Below are positions 8,957-17,723 of a stretch of 64,000 nucleotides of DNA, piece after piece. The position numbers were made by a program, and so were the translations under genes. Each line of letters begins with the position of its first letter. Within the stretch, counting starts at the first letter, position 1. The DNA comes from Thermasporomyces sp040195635 (GTDB lineage: Bacteria > Actinomycetota > Actinomycetes > Propionibacteriales > Actinopolymorphaceae). The stretch is from assembly GCF_040195635.1 (NCBI RefSeq), contig NZ_JBEFTX010000002.1:434001-498000 (forward strand). The letters are read 5' to 3'. A model generated the notes under the pieces. That model made no database searches and had not been told where the DNA came from. It worked only from the letters and a program-made list of their open reading frames with translations.

Positions 8957-9757
8957 TCAGTGGCCGTGGAATGTCGGGCGCTCCTTGGCCTGGAACGCCG
9001 CGACCGCGGCCCGGTGGTCCTCCGTCGTACCCGTGAGCCGCATCATCTCCCCCTCGAAGTCGAGCGACTCCTGCAGCGTGTGGTTCGCGGCGTACGCGAG
9101 GGACAGCCTGATCGCGGCGTAGGCGGCGGTGGGACCGGCGGCCAGTTCCCGGGCGAGCACGGTCGCCTCGGCGGCGAGAGAGTCGAGAGGCACGACGGAC
9201 GTGGCCAGCCCGATGTCGGCCGCTTCCTGGGCCGAGATGGTGCGGGGACGCATCAGGAGGTCGACCGCGCGGGCGTGCCCGACCAACCGCGGCAGCGTCC
9301 ACGACGTACCCGTATCGCAGGTCAGCCCGATCGCGGCGAACGCGAGGTTGAAGCCGGCGGTGTCGGCGACCACCCGGAAGTCGCAGGCGAACGCAAGCGC
9401 GGCGCCCGCTCCCGCGGCCACGCCGTTGACGGCGGCCACGACCGGTTTTGGCATCGTCGCCAGCCCGAGAGCGATCGGAATGTAGTGGGCGGGCACCGTG
9501 CTCCAGACCTCCTCCGGCGCCTTCTCGGCGAGGCTCACGGCATGCTCGCGGAGGTCCTGCCCGGCAGAGAACGCCTTGTCACCCGCACCGGTCAGGAGTA
9601 CGCAGCGGATCGACTCGTCCTCGGCGGCCTGGCGGACCGCGTCGCGCAGCGCCTCCTTGGTGAACAGGTCGAGGGCGTTATGGGCCTGCGGCCGGTCGAG
9701 GGTGATCGTCGCCACGGCGTCGGTCACGTCGTAGCGCACGGGGGGCTGGTCGGTCAT
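8957..9757 (-). CDS. enoyl-CoA hydratase/isomerase family protein
   Basis: 266 residues of the crotonase fold. The oxyanion-hole segments are visible as DKAFSAGQDL and AAVNGVAAGAGAALAFACDF, followed by FNLAFAAIGLTCDTG and the C-terminal helices. These enzymes hydrate or isomerise acyl-CoA thioesters in the cytoplasm. The ATG at 9757 overlaps the paaX-type stop by one base (TGATG), so the two genes are co-transcribed with translational coupling. That pairing suggests a PaaF/PaaG-type step of phenylacetate breakdown, but the rest of a paa cluster is not in the window, so the substrate is inferred. Confidence 0.92.
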   Translation of the reverse strand: MTDQPPVRYDVTDAVATITLDRPQAHNALDLFTKEALRDAVRQAAEDESIRCVLLTGAGDKAFSAGQDLREHAVSLAEKAPEEVWSTVPAHYIPIALGLATMPKPVVAAVNGVAAGAGAALAFACDFRVVADTAGFNLAFAAIGLTCDTGTSWTLPRLVGHARAVDLLMRPRTISAQEAADIGLATSVVPLDSLAAEATVLARELAAGPTAAYAAIRLSLAYAANHTLQESLDFEGEMMRLTGTTEDHRAAVAAFQAKERPTFHGH

Positions 9758-10554
9758 CAGGTCCCTCCTGGTGGAGCGAGGCAGGCATCGACGAAGCGGG
9801 TGGCCGCGGGATGGAGGCGGGCTGCGTGGGTGTCGAAGTACGCCGCCGCCTCGTCGCCGGGCCAGTCGTCGGGAAGGAGGCTGCGGGGGAGTCCGGGGTC
9901 GGTGAAGAGGAACTTCCGCCATTCGTGCACGAGCCGGCTTCGTAGCGCGTAGGCGGTCTCGTCATCGCGTTCGGCGTCCTGCGTGCCGTCGAGCAGGGTA
10001 CGTGCATCGGCGAGCCAGTCGCGATAGGCCGCGCCGAGCGCGTCGAGGTCCCAGGCGCGCCGCGCCAACGCTTTCGGGTCGGTGGGCTCGCCGGCCAGGA
10101 AACTGTCGGCGTGGACGCCAGCGGCGGCGAGGAGCCCTTCGACCTCGCCGGACGGGCGCGGCGCGATCCAGGTCGTACCGGCGAGCCTTGCGTATCCGAG
10201 GAAACGGAGGCCGGCCTCGAGTCGTTCGCGGGCGGTGCGGGCACGGACCGGGGAGGTGACGAGGAGGTGCCACCGGCCGTCCCAGCCGGCCGCGCGGGTG
10301 CGGTAGATCCGTACCGCCGCATCGTCGAGCCTGCGGACGGCGCGGTCGGTGAGGGCGTATCTGGTTCCGGCGCGCGGCTGCCGCACCGGTGTGAGCCAGC
10401 CCTGGCGTACCATCCGCGACACCGCCTGGCGTACCGCCGGCGCCGCGATCCCGAGGGGGGCCAGCAGCCGGACGAGGGCCGAGACCGGCGCGCGTCCGCC
10501 TCGCGACCGGAGGTGATCGCCATAGAGGTCGAACAGCGCCGATCTTGCCTGCAT
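9757..10554 (-). CDS. paaX: PaaX-family transcriptional repressor
   Basis: 265 residues with a PaaX winged-helix N-terminus (RSALFDLYGDHLRSRGG, APAVRQAVSRMVRQGWL, RYALTDRAVRRLDDA), a central domain starting WDGRWHLLVTSPV, and the C-terminal LVHEWRKFLFTDPGLPRSLLP segment. PaaX proteins repress phenylacetyl-CoA pathway genes and are released by phenylacetyl-CoA. It is the first gene of a two-gene unit with the enoyl-CoA hydratase gene. Family membership is clear; the effector here is inferred. Confidence 0.92.
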   Translation of the reverse strand: MQARSALFDLYGDHLRSRGGRAPVSALVRLLAPLGIAAPAVRQAVSRMVRQGWLTPVRQPRAGTRYALTDRAVRRLDDAAVRIYRTRAAGWDGRWHLLVTSPVRARTARERLEAGLRFLGYARLAGTTWIAPRPSGEVEGLLAAAGVHADSFLAGEPTDPKALARRAWDLDALGAAYRDWLADARTLLDGTQDAERDDETAYALRSRLVHEWRKFLFTDPGLPRSLLPDDWPGDEAAAYFDTHAARLHPAATRFVDACLAPPGGT

Positions 10555-10756
10555 GACACCGAGTCTGCCCGACGGCGGCGGGTCAGAAGCCGGCCAAAGA
10601 GGACACCTTCGCGTTTCCGGCAGGTGCCGCGCCGATCTTGACTACCGGGCCGGTCCGGCCATGCGGGATAATGGGCCCTCGAATCGACACGCGTCGGCGG
10701 CGTGTCACCGGTTCTCGGTGTGTCGTCGCGTACGGACGGCAGGAAGGAGTGCGCGC

Positions 10757-10924
10757 ATGGCGGCCATGAAGCCGCGGACGGGCGACGGACCGCTCGAGGT
10801 CACCAAGGAGGGGCGCGGCATCGTCATGCGAGTGCCGCTGGAGGGTGGCGGGCGGCTCGTCGTCGAGCTCTCGGCAGACGAGGCCGGTGAGCTCGGTGAC
10901 GCGCTCAAGTCGGTCGTGGGCTGA
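10757..10924 (+). CDS. DUF3117 small protein
   Basis: 55 residues starting at an ATG with AGGAAGGAG about 7 nt upstream. The sequence (MAAMKPRTGDGPLEVTKEGR, then a hydrophobic LVVELSADEAGELGDAL helix) matches the actinobacterial DUF3117 family, Rv1211 in M. tuberculosis from memory. Function unknown. As in mycobacteria it lies close to the glgM gene. A GATAAT at 10667-10672 preceded by TG could be an extended -10 of its promoter. Confidence 0.93.
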   Translation: MAAMKPRTGDGPLEVTKEGRGIVMRVPLEGGGRLVVELSADEAGELGDALKSVVG

Positions 10925-11002
10925 GCCCATCGCCTCACCGGCTCCAACCGGAGTGGGTCTGGTACGACATCCAGGCCTGACGCGCCACATCAGCTAACGG
11001 GA

Positions 11003-11180
11003 CTACGCGGCCCCGGTCAGATCAGTACTGACCGGGGCCTCGGCATGCCCGGCTCGCATGTCGTACGACCGGGCGCGGAGCTCTTGAACATGGACGATCG
11101 TCGGCGAGGCCTCGGTCATCGACGCCGTGGCGTCGACGCGGAACTCCTCGCTGTAGCGGCATGTCGCCGTTCTCCGCACT
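11003..11180 (-). pseudogene. possible remnant of an IS3-type transposase OrfA
   Basis: On the minus strand the segment RYSEEFRVDA resembles the usual opening of IS3-family OrfA proteins. A Thr/Ala/Glu-rich stretch follows and a stop lies near 11003. The opening ATG-CC is one base out of frame with it, and no helix-turn-helix can be followed. The fragment is short and decayed and could be a chance match. Confidence 0.2.
11009..11039. terminator. strong hairpin downstream of the DUF3117 gene
   Basis: GGCCCCGGTCAG and CTGACCGGGGCC form a perfect 12-bp stem around a 7-nt loop, 85 bp after the stop at 10924. There is no U-tract, as is common in high-GC actinobacteria. It is likely a transcription terminator. 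Confidence 0.7.
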
Positions 11181-11330
11181 CCCAGCAGTAATAACGGCTT
11201 TGTAACCATTTGGCCGGCCTCTCGACACTCGCGCAACATTCTGGCTGTTCATGTCGTCCTGGGTGCTACATACTGCTGCGTATATACTGAGTATGTAAGA
11301 TCCGTTGCTCCACATCCTGTTACACGGGGC

Positions 11331-11800
11331 AGCGGGGAGTTCGAGGTAGGGTCTCGCGCCGCCAGGTACACCCTCGTGACCTCAGCGACACGTCGCGGGT
11401 TCGCGGATGTCTCGACCCGGGTGGCGGCATCCTGGGAGTTCCGGTCGGCCAGGGCTCCCCGGTCGGGGAAGGCGTTGCCGGTGAGCGTGGTGCGGTTCGC
11501 GCCCCCCCCGTTGACGCACGTAACCGGGTTCTGGGCAGCGGCCCGACGCTGGTTCCGGTGACGGTCCAGTCCCTGCTCCGCAAACCGAACCTCACCGTAC
11601 GCACGCTGTCGATCCAGGCGTCGACCGACGACGGGCGGACCTGGACGCCGGTCCGGCTCACGCGACGGCCGCACGGCGAACAGGTCGCGGTGGTCCCGCA
11701 ACCCTCTCGTCCTGCGTACGTGTCGTTGCGGGCGAACCTGGTCGATATTCACGGCAACCGGTCGGAGCAGACGATCACCCGCGCGTACGCGGTGCGATGA
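11331..11800 (+). pseudogene. 3' remnant of a subtilisin-like (S8) serine protease gene, with frameshift
   Basis: The reading from about 11331 (RYTLVTSATR, ADVSTRVAASWEFRSARA, LPVSVVRFAP) matches the C-terminal region of large secreted S8 proteases. A run of eight C at 11502-11509 shifts the frame. In the next frame VDARNRVLGSGPTLVPVTVQ, then ASTDDGRTWTPV and YVSLRANLVDIHGNRSEQTI continue the same family to a stop at 11798-11800. No catalytic domain and no start lie upstream, so this is a truncated relic rather than a phase-variable gene. The 290 bp before it (11040-11330) hold nothing else I can identify. Confidence 0.65.
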
Positions 11801-11824
11801 GGCGGCCGGTCGACGCCGACGCCG

Positions 11825-12979
11825 TCAGAGCAGGCTCGCGTAGACGTCGGTCGTACGACGGGCAATCGCGTTCCAGTCGAAGTCCCGCACGGCGCGCTCG
11901 CGACCGGCCCGGCCCATCGCACGGGCACGCCCCGGGTCGGCCACGAGTGCGTTGACCGCGGAGGCCAGGTCGTGCTCGAAGCAGTCCGGGTCGGCCTGGT
12001 CGTAGGGCACGAGCAGCCCGGTCTCGCCGTGCACGACCACCTCGGGGATCCCGCCCACGGCGCTCGCGACCACTGCCGTTTCGCAGGCCATGGCCTCGAG
12101 GTTGACGATGCCCTGCGGTTCGTAGATCGAGGGGCAGCAGAACACCGTCGCGTGGGAGAGGACCTGGATGACCTCGTGCCGAGGAAGCATCTCCTCGATC
12201 CAGACGACACCCTTCCGGGTGGTACGAAGCAGATCGACGGCGGCGGCCGCCTCGCGGGCGAGCTCGGGGGTGTCGGGGGCGCCGGCGAGGAGTACCAGCT
12301 GAGCCGCCGGGTCGAAACGGGTCGCCGCCCGGAGCAGGTGCCGCACCCCCTTCTGCTGGGTGATCCGGCCGACGAACACCACGGACGGGCGGGACGGGTC
12401 GACACCCAGGCGTTCGACAACGCCGGTGTCGGGGTCAGGCGCGTACTGCCGGGTGTCGATGCCGTTCGGGATCACCGTGACTCGGGCTGGGTCGACGCTC
12501 GGGTAGTGCGTGAGGACGTCGCGCCGCATCGCCTCGCTCACGGAGATGATCGCGTCGGCGCTGGTGTAGGTCGTGCGTTCGGCCCAGGTCGACAGCAGGT
12601 AGCCGCCGCCGAGCTGGTCGGCCTTCCACGGCCGGAGCGGCTCGAGGGAGTGCGCGGTGACGACGTGCGGGATCCTGTGGAGGAGCCCGCCGAGCTGGCC
12701 GGCGAGGTTGGCGTACCACGTGTGGGAATGCAGGACCTGTGCCTGGCCGACGGCAGCGGCCATCTCGAGGTTGGCGGCGAAGATCCGCAGCGCCGGGTTG
12801 GCGCCGTCGAGGCGGGGGTCCTGCTCGGTGTGCGCGGTCGCGCCGGGGCGAGGAGTACCAAGGCAGTGGGTGTCGAGGTCCACCAGGGGCGCGAGCGCCC
12901 GCGAGAGGTAGTCGACGTGGACGCCGGCACCGCCGTAGACGTCCGGCGGATACTCCCGGGTGAGTAGGGCGACGCGCAT
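11825..12979 (-). CDS. glgM: alpha-maltose-1-phosphate synthase / glycogen synthase (GT4)
   Basis: 384 residues, normal for actinobacterial GT4 glycogen synthases. N-terminal donor-side loop REYPPDVYGGAGVHVDYLS, then DAIISVSEAMRRDVLTHYP, VIPNGIDTRQY, VFVGRITQQKGVRHLL and the EX7E motif in EPQGIVNLEAMACETAV. The ATG at 12979 begins the family homology; the frame stays open upstream without support. From family knowledge the enzyme joins ADP-glucose to glucose-1-phosphate, giving maltose-1-phosphate for the GlgE route, or extends glucan. Its donor comes from GlgC, encoded on the other strand at 17724. Confidence 0.93.
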   Translation of the reverse strand: MRVALLTREYPPDVYGGAGVHVDYLSRALAPLVDLDTHCLGTPRPGATAHTEQDPRLDGANPALRIFAANLEMAAAVGQAQVLHSHTWYANLAGQLGGLLHRIPHVVTAHSLEPLRPWKADQLGGGYLLSTWAERTTYTSADAIISVSEAMRRDVLTHYPSVDPARVTVIPNGIDTRQYAPDPDTGVVERLGVDPSRPSVVFVGRITQQKGVRHLLRAATRFDPAAQLVLLAGAPDTPELAREAAAAVDLLRTTRKGVVWIEEMLPRHEVIQVLSHATVFCCPSIYEPQGIVNLEAMACETAVVASAVGGIPEVVVHGETGLLVPYDQADPDCFEHDLASAVNALVADPGRARAMGRAGRERAVRDFDWNAIARRTTDVYASLL

Positions 12980-13242
12980 GCGGGCGACTATGCGGGTCCT
13001 GGGGACTGGTTTCAAGGGCTTGCGTGGGTCGGGATTCTGTGCGTTCTGTCGGAGCTGTTGTCCTCGCCCGTCCGCCCGGGAACCTGGCGGCCCCGACGAA
13101 AGGACCTCGATGCGCTTCCGCGCGTCTACGGTCCGATCTCTCTTGATGCCGTTGTCCGGGTCCACGAATTCTCAGCCGGACCTGACAGGACCTTCACCGT
13201 GCCCGCTCACCTTCGGCGGCGATGACTCTTCCGCCGACGCCG

Positions 13243-14654
13243 CTATGTGCGGAGTCTGGTGTTGCGTAGGGGTTTTCGGGTTTTGCTGATCCATTCGGGT
13301 GGGGTGAATTCTGGTTGGCCGTCGGCGGCCATGTGGACGGTCCAGGTGCCTTGGTGGATGAGGCGGTGGTGGTAGCCGCAGAGGAGCACGCCGTTGTCGA
13401 CGGTGGTGGGTCCGCCTTGGAGCCAGGCGATGATGTGGTGGGCTTCGCACCAGGAGGGCGGGTGCAGCCGGGGAAGGCGCAGCCGCGGTCTCGGAGTTCG
13501 AGGAGTCGGCGGGTCTTGCCGATGAAGAGTCGGATGCTGTCGGTGATTGCGGGTTCGCCGTTGATGGTGCCCCAGAGGGAGATCTTCGCGTCGCATGCGG
13601 CTTGTTGGGCGGTGCGGGCGGAGACGGTGGTGCCGGTGCGGAGCAGCGTGGCGTAGCCGGTGCCGGCTGCGAGGTCGTCGCCGTCGATGGTGATGACCAG
13701 GTGTGGTTTCTCCCCGGCGTGGGTGGGTGATTCACCGGAGTTGAGGTAGCGGTGGAGGAGTTCGACGAGCCCGTCGCCGAGGCGTTGGGGATAGCTGCGG
13801 GTGTCGGGTCCGTCGGCGGTGGTGGACCGTGGCGCGGCGAGGGGTTCGAGGGCGGTGCGGAGCATGTCGGCGGCTACCGGGTCGAGTTTGCCGCGGATGA
13901 GGGTGCTGGTGCTGTAGGGGTCGTCGTGGAGGGACAGTTCGCGTTGCCGGGCGGCTTTGCGTTCTTCGTCGGCGAGTTGTTTGGCGAGGAGTCGTTCGGC
14001 CAGGTCGGGGTCGACGGCTTCGAGGATGGTTTTGCCGAGTTCGGCGAGGATCTTGGGGTTGAACGTCCTGGCGTGGCCGAGGAGGACCTGCTCGGCTTCG
14101 GATCGGATGTCGGGGCCGGCTTCGGTGGGCAGGTCTCGGATGGTTCGGGCGATCACGTGGGCGTGGTCGTCGGAGATGTCGCCGGCGTGGAGGTTGAGCT
14201 GGGTGAGTACGAGGTGGCTGTCGAGGTCGTGGGCGAGCTTCACCATCCGGTGGGCGTGTTCGGGGCGGAGTCGGAGCAGTCCGGACAGCCAGTTCGCTGT
14301 CGAGGTGGCGCCAGCGGTCTTGCCCAGATCGCGTCGGTCGGCCTCCCGGGTGGCGTTCAAGGTGACGGCTGCGATCTGGCTGGTCAAGGCGTGCAATTCA
14401 CCTAGCAGTTCGGTGAGTTCCTCGTCGGGCATTGACCACAACAGCGCCTGGGACTCCTCGCCCACCCGGACCCGCATCCGCGACACCAACGTCGACAACC
14501 GATGCCGTGGCTCCGGCGCCCGCCACCCGCCAACACCCACGCCAGCGGTGACGGTTGCGCTGCCGGCATCTCCGTTGCCGCTGGCGCTGCCGCTGCCGCT
14601 GGCGCTGCCGCTGCCGCTGGCGCTGCCGCGTCGGGTGGTGGTGGCCGTGTCCAT
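13243..14654 (-). pseudogene. DUF222 / HNH endonuclease gene with an internal frameshift
   Basis: From the ATG at 14654 the DUF222 domain is intact (SLVSRMRVRVGEESQALLW region through LRLRPEHAHRMVKLA and RTIRDLPTEAG). The HNH domain begins at RDRGCAFPGCTRPP near 13460, where one base is missing. In the original frame the text turns to Pro/Ser/Thr nonsense and runs on to 13194. In the -1 frame it continues correctly as SWCEAHHIIAWLQGG, NGVLLCGYHHRLIHQG and ends at 13243. The nuclease is either inactivated or the base was lost in sequencing. The N-terminus carries a Ser-Gly-Ala repeat from the 18-bp array at 14575-14628. DUF222/HNH genes are mobile-like and multicopy in this group. Confidence 0.8.
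14575..14628. repeat. 18-bp tandem repeat inside the HNH gene
   Basis: The unit CTGGCGCTGCCGCTGCCG occurs twice exactly (14581-14598, 14599-14616) with partial copies on each side. In the gene's frame it encodes a Ser-Gly-Ala linker just after the start. Such arrays change length by slippage. Confidence 0.85.
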
Positions 14655-14717
14655 GATCCAACCATAGCTGCGATCACCGACAACCGAACCGCGAAAGCCC
14701 TGTAAAACAAGGGCTGT

Positions 14718-14788
14718 TCCATGATCATGAAGGGCACGCGGTGCTATACGCCCGAACGCCTTCATGATCACGATCATGATCACGGGGG
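14718..14788. repeat. TGATCA-rich intergenic element, copy 1
   Basis: The reverse complement begins CCCCCGTGATCATGATCGTG, has GGCGTATA in the middle and ends TTCATGATCATGGA. The element at 30051-30122 has the same three blocks in the same order. The ends are themselves TGATCA palindromes. It lies between the HNH gene and the divergent phosphotransferase gene. Confidence 0.75.
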
Positions 14789-14891
14789 TCAGCGCCGCCC
14801 GCCTTCGGCCGCTGTAGGTCGTAAACCGATTGCGCCCTGTCCGCATCGGCTGGTGTGCTCACGTTCGTCCGTACGAGAGGGTGGTGGAGCC

Positions 14892-15824
14892 ATGACGGCG
14901 TACGTCCTGACACCGCACCAGAAACGTGCCGCGGAACTCCTGCGGGAACGGTTCGGGTCTGTCGGCGTTCGCCCGCATGAGACGTGGGGTTCGTCCATCG
15001 TCGTGGAGGCGCAGACTCCGGATGGTGGCATTTTCCTGAAGGCCAACGGGGACCGGAGCGTGCGAGCCGAAGCGCTCGTCGCCCGCGTCGCTCGTGACGC
15101 GGGAGTGCCGGTCCCGGAGATTCTCGACCTTGGCGACGATACGCGGCTGCCGGGCGGAAGTTGGATCTTGATGGGTCGAGTTCCCGGCCAGCAATGGGAT
15201 ACTCGCATGCTGCCGGAGCCGGCGACGACCGTCACGATCAACGACCTGGCAGAGTACCTGTCCCGGCTCCACGGGGTGCGCCTGCCCGGATACGGCTGGC
15301 TGGACGACAGCGGGCGCGGTACGTCGCCGACCTGGCGTGCATGGATGCGCTCCGAGGCGGCGGAGTCGGCGAAGGTCCTTGTCGCGCACGACGATCTGCC
15401 CGCCAGCTTTCCCGCCGAGGTCGACCGGGTGATCCGCGCGGTCGTCCCTGACGACGTACGACCGGCGCTCCTCAACGCCGACCTCGGCCTGTCGGAGATC
15501 TTCGTCGATCCGAAGACGGGTTCGGTCACCGGAATCCTCGACTGGGCGGCCGCGGCCATCGGCGATCCGCTCTACGACCTTGCCACGTTCGCCTTCGGCG
15601 GTCCGGCCGGCGACCCGGTGCCCCCGCTGCTTCAGCCGCGCCTGTTCGATGCGTACTGCGCGCACGATCCGGTGATCGCGGGCCGCTCCGAACGCCTCGT
15701 GGCGTTGTACCAGATGCTCAACCATCTCGCGAACGCGTGCTGGAGCATCGCCGAAGGGGTCGATTCGTGGACGGGCGACCTGTGCGTGGAGGCGATGCGA
15801 CTTCTCGACGTCGCGCGCGAGTGA
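14892..15824 (+). CDS. aminoglycoside-phosphotransferase-like kinase with atypical catalytic loop
   Basis: 310 residues of the APH/choline kinase fold. The N-lobe shows VVEAQTPDGGIFLKANGD (with the ATP-site Lys) and RAEALVARVARDAGVPVPEI. The C-lobe shows WILMGRVPGQQW, the catalytic loop LLNADLGLSEIFVD, and the metal-binding ILDWAAAAIGDPLYDLA. In the usual H-x-D-x4-N loop the His is Asn and the final Asn is Glu here, while the Asp is kept. The ATG at 14892 is chosen because GAGAGGG lies about 10 nt upstream and homology begins there. Substrate unknown; resistance function should not be assumed. Confidence 0.82.
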   Translation: MTAYVLTPHQKRAAELLRERFGSVGVRPHETWGSSIVVEAQTPDGGIFLKANGDRSVRAEALVARVARDAGVPVPEILDLGDDTRLPGGSWILMGRVPGQQWDTRMLPEPATTVTINDLAEYLSRLHGVRLPGYGWLDDSGRGTSPTWRAWMRSEAAESAKVLVAHDDLPASFPAEVDRVIRAVVPDDVRPALLNADLGLSEIFVDPKTGSVTGILDWAAAAIGDPLYDLATFAFGGPAGDPVPPLLQPRLFDAYCAHDPVIAGRSERLVALYQMLNHLANACWSIAEGVDSWTGDLCVEAMRLLDVARE

Positions 15825-15924
15825 TCATGCTGTTTCCTTTTGCCCCGCACGGCACGGATGGCCCGAGCGGTTTGCTGGCGTTATTCGGTCGTACGCAGAT
15901 GTACGCAACGGATAACGTCGGCCC

Positions 15925-16281
15925 ATGGAGATCGTCGTGACGCTGGACTGCAAGGATCCTGGGGCGCTCGCCCGCTTCTGGCAGGCTGCGTTGTCGCCGA
16001 TGGGCTACCGACCGGCGTTCGATGCGCCGCCGTACTTGAGCCTCGTCTCGGACGGGGGGCCGACCCTGCTCCTGCAGGAAGTTCCGGAACCCAAGTCCAC
16101 CAAGAATCGCATGCACCTCGATGTGGGTGTCGAACACCTGGAGGCCGAGGTCGACCGGATCGTCGGTCTCGGCGCGCGAAAAGTCGAGACCGACCTGACC
16201 GAACACGGTTATCGGTGGGCGGTTCTGGCTGACCCGGAGGGTAACGAGTTCTGTGTCTTCGTGCCGCCAGGGTCTCCGTGA
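15925..16281 (+). CDS. VOC (glyoxalase/bleomycin-resistance fold) family protein
   Basis: 118 residues covering one complete VOC module in two beta-alpha-beta3 halves: VTLDCKDPGALARFWQAAL at the start, NRMHLDVGVEHLEAEVDRI for the second half, and WAVLADPEGNEFCVF at the end, the typical Glyoxalase_6-like closing motif. Such proteins bind a metal and act on or bind small molecules. A GATAAC about 13 bp before the ATG suggests a short or absent leader. Confidence 0.88.
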   Translation: MEIVVTLDCKDPGALARFWQAALSPMGYRPAFDAPPYLSLVSDGGPTLLLQEVPEPKSTKNRMHLDVGVEHLEAEVDRIVGLGARKVETDLTEHGYRWAVLADPEGNEFCVFVPPGSP

Positions 16282-16354
16282 CTCACGCGTGCGTGGCGCC
16301 GGGGTGGTCGTAGGGTCGGTGTGAGGTGTCGGTGGGCTGTGTGAGGATCGGCGG

Positions 16355-16750
16355 ATGGTGAAGAGGGATCCGGCGCGGACCGATCCGCTGATGCGGCTGC
16401 GAGCGCTGTGCGTCGCGATGCCCGAGGTCACCGAACGCCCGAGCCACGGCGAGCCGACCTGGTTCGTGCGGGACAAGAAGGTCTTCGTGAGCTACGCCGA
16501 CCATCACCATGATGACAGGCTCGGGTTCTGGTGCGCCGCGCCCGAAGGCGTCCAGACCATGCTGGTCGAGGGTGAGCCGGAGCTTTTCTACCGCCCGCCG
16601 TACGTCGGACATCGGGGGTGGCTCGGCGTCTACCTCGACGTCGACGTCGACTGGGACCGGATCGCGGAGATCGTCGAGGACGCCTATCGCATGGTCGCGC
16701 CCAAGCGCCTCCTCGCCCAGCTCGACCGTGATCCGGGAGCAGGGGACTAG
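16355..16750 (+). CDS. MmcQ/YjbR-like DNA-binding-fold protein
   Basis: 131 residues starting ATG at 16355. The pattern RLRALCVAMPEVTERPSHGE, WFVRDKKVFVSYADHHHDD, RPPYVGHRGWLGVYLDVDVDW and IVEDAYRMVAPKR is the YjbR/CyaY-fold family common as single genes in actinobacteria. Function unknown. The 227 bp after it (16751-16977) hold no gene I can support. Confidence 0.85.
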   Translation: MVKRDPARTDPLMRLRALCVAMPEVTERPSHGEPTWFVRDKKVFVSYADHHHDDRLGFWCAAPEGVQTMLVEGEPELFYRPPYVGHRGWLGVYLDVDVDWDRIAEIVEDAYRMVAPKRLLAQLDRDPGAGD

Positions 16751-16977
16751 TACTGCAACGGCAAGTCCTGCGAGTTGTCGGAGGTTGAACCGCCCAGAGC
16801 GGGACAGATCTCCCGCGTTCCAGTCGTCCCGCCAGGGAGGCACATTCGTCGCAGAACGGACGTCAGGCGGCGAGGTGCCCGCTCGTGGGTCGAAGGCGGA
16901 CGGTCAGACGGCTGCGGGTGAGCCGGACGCGAGTTGAGCTGTACCCCGGCCAATCGTGGGCGGAGGGCGATGAGGCG

Positions 16978-17517
16978 TCAGCTGGTAGGCACCCAGAAGC
17001 GCAGCTTGTCGAGGCGCTGATCCTCCAAGACCCCACCGGCCGACTCGATGACCTTCCGCGACGCCACGTTGTCGGTGTCGCAGGTGACGAGGACCGCAGC
17101 GAGACCGAGCCCGTTCGCGATGGGCAACGCCGCACGCAGCATCGCGGTCGCATGCCCGCGCCTTCGTGCAGTCGGTCGTACGTCATAGCCGATGTGACCA
17201 CCCTGCTCGAGCAGGGACGGCGTGAGCCGGTGCCGGATCGCGAGGCGTCCCAGGTAGGTCGAGCCGTCGACCCACCAGAGGCTGGTCGCGGGGACGAGGC
17301 CGTCGGGTCGCGGGGTGTCCTCACGAGCGGCCACGATCAGGGTCTCGACGTACGCCGCGAAACCCTCCGGGGTCTCCCAGGTCGCTGCGTACGCCCTGGT
17401 CTCGCGTCCGATCATCGTGTTGTCCGAGCCGCGGCCGCGACCCTCGGCGTGGAACTCCGTCATGGCCTGGAGAAACGATGCGTGGACGCGGGTCGTGGGC
17501 GCAACCAGTTCGGGCAT
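16978..17517 (-). CDS. GNAT-family N-acetyltransferase
   Basis: 179 residues from the ATG at 17517, where homology begins (MPELVAPTTRVHASFLQAM); the frame is open further upstream but has no RBS support. The GNAT core is seen in STYLGRLAIRHRL, HIGYDVRPTARRRGHATAML (R-R-x-G-x-A loop), and VTCDTDNVASRKVIESAGG, which is typical of RimJ/RimL-like acetyltransferases. Target unknown. Confidence 0.9.
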   Translation of the reverse strand: MPELVAPTTRVHASFLQAMTEFHAEGRGRGSDNTMIGRETRAYAATWETPEGFAAYVETLIVAAREDTPRPDGLVPATSLWWVDGSTYLGRLAIRHRLTPSLLEQGGHIGYDVRPTARRRGHATAMLRAALPIANGLGLAAVLVTCDTDNVASRKVIESAGGVLEDQRLDKLRFWVPTS

Positions 17518-17606
17518 GGGCCCATTGTCCCGGGGATGGGCAGTGACGTGGCCGGGCTGCCCCGCGCTGTCCGGGGGATAGGCCGTCCCGCAGGTGGCAC
17601 AGCCCG

Positions 17607-17642
17607 GGATGGCGCTGTCGTGGGGATGGCGCTGTCGTGGGA
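17607..17642. repeat. short direct repeat upstream of glgC
   Basis: GGGATGGCGCTGTCGTGG is repeated back to back, and GGGATGGG follows. It lies in the 206-bp gap before glgC. Its role is unknown. Confidence 0.6.
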
Positions 17643-17723
17643 GGGGATGGGCCGCGACGGCCAGGTACAGCCAGGACAGCCTGCCGTCACGCATCCGCAA
17701 CGCTCGCCTACTAGGGTGCGCAC

